Below are positions 63,898-64,000 of a stretch of 64,000 bases of DNA, piece by piece; positions within the stretch are counted from its first letter, which is position 1, and each line of letters opens with the position of its first letter. The stretch spans positions 1 through 64,000 of the forward strand of contig JAGWNK010000018.1 in NCBI GenBank assembly GCA_028871345.1, given 5' to 3'. The notes under the pieces are model-generated. The model did not search any database. It was not told the origin of the DNA and saw nothing but the letters and a program-made list of their open reading frames with translations. Origin of the DNA: Alphaproteobacteria bacterium (lineage in GTDB: Bacteria > Pseudomonadota > Alphaproteobacteria > Micropepsales > Micropepsaceae). The translations under genes and the position numbers were made by a program.

Positions 63898-64000
63898 GCT
63901 TCGGTCTTTGCTTTTGTGCTGGAGTTCCTCTTTCTCGTTGCAGGCTGGACAGCACTGGTGTGGCTCATGGAAAGAATTTTCAAAGTCCGCTTGCTGAGAC
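63841..64000 (+). CDS. Possible start of a membrane protein gene cut by the window edge
   Basis: From ATG 63841 the plus-strand frame reads MRRLRRLIHVIAAVAGSPHA, then a strong membrane helix (VFAFVLEFLFLVAGWTALVW) and a basic stop-transfer end, and is still open at the last base. It overlaps the HicB remnant on the other strand, so the true start could be later (for example GTG 63915). Too short to classify. Confidence 0.35.
   Translation, partial: MRRLRRLIHVIAAVAGSPHASVFAFVLEFLFLVAGWTALVWLMERIFKVRLLR

Overview
The window is a GC-rich, gene-dense chromosomal segment from an alphaproteobacterium. Evidence: the kdsA-eno-ftsB-pdhA-pdhB-pdhC-lpd string, an E1-beta subunit with its own lipoyl domain, the ctaC-ctaD-ctaB-ctaE-DUF983-SURF1 operon, thrC-M16 peptidase-GNAT, an HWE-type histidine kinase, GANTC (CcrM-type) sites in promoters, and a tRNA-His without G-1 that has A73. 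The last trait points to the clade holding Rhizobiales, Caulobacterales and Rhodobacterales. I cannot name the genus.

Layout. 1-4.2 kb: a stretch with no clear gene, an HWE sensor kinase and a GT39-like membrane glycosyltransferase with TPRs. 4.2-16.5 kb (minus strand): a secreted metallo-beta-lactamase-fold hydrolase, then the pyruvate dehydrogenase block with embedded GFA and DUF3667 genes, ftsB, eno and kdsA; a decayed ParE-type toxin locus sits between ftsB and eno. 16.8-21.2 kb: GST and MarR regulator, a small exported protein, a membrane-anchored cytochrome c, a polysaccharide export protein, a RelE/XRE toxin-antitoxin pair with a frameshifted toxin, and tRNA-His. 21.3-32.3 kb: AsmA, a PotD-like binding protein, and an oligopeptide ABC importer (B, C, fused D-F, and two different A proteins). 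32.5-34.0 kb: a small operon of two cytochromes c and a four-helix membrane protein behind an FNR/FixK box. 34-41.6 kb: tRNA-Arg, Prx5 peroxiredoxin, YqgE, a large GGDEF/EAL protein, GNAT, M16 peptidase and threonine synthase. 42-49 kb: the aa3 cytochrome oxidase operon, lacking cox11/ctaG at its usual place and carrying a tiny subunit-like gene and an inserted membrane gene. 49.3-57.7 kb: tldD, a CcdA remnant, two tandem CPBP proteases, two related histidine kinases, parE. 57.8-61.4 kb: ceramidase-like membrane protein, DUF559 endonuclease and a two-gene radical SAM/SPASM locus. 61.4-64 kb: two small exported proteins and, at the right edge, broken HicB and TraA-relaxase fragments marking an old mobile element.

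The main curiosities are: (1) the radical SAM/SPASM gene with an overlapping partner that keeps only a C-terminal Cys cluster; (2) two unrelated interspersed palindromic repeats translated in frame inside the E2 linker, with at least six further copies of one family in intergenic space; (3) a duplicated 3' end of the DUF983 gene flanking a divergent membrane gene; (4) the FNR-type promoter on an uncharacterised cytochrome operon; (5) clusters of GANTC sites at the ftsB and ctaC promoters; (6) four independent damaged toxin-antitoxin loci. All calls come from reading the sequence by eye; no database search was possible.
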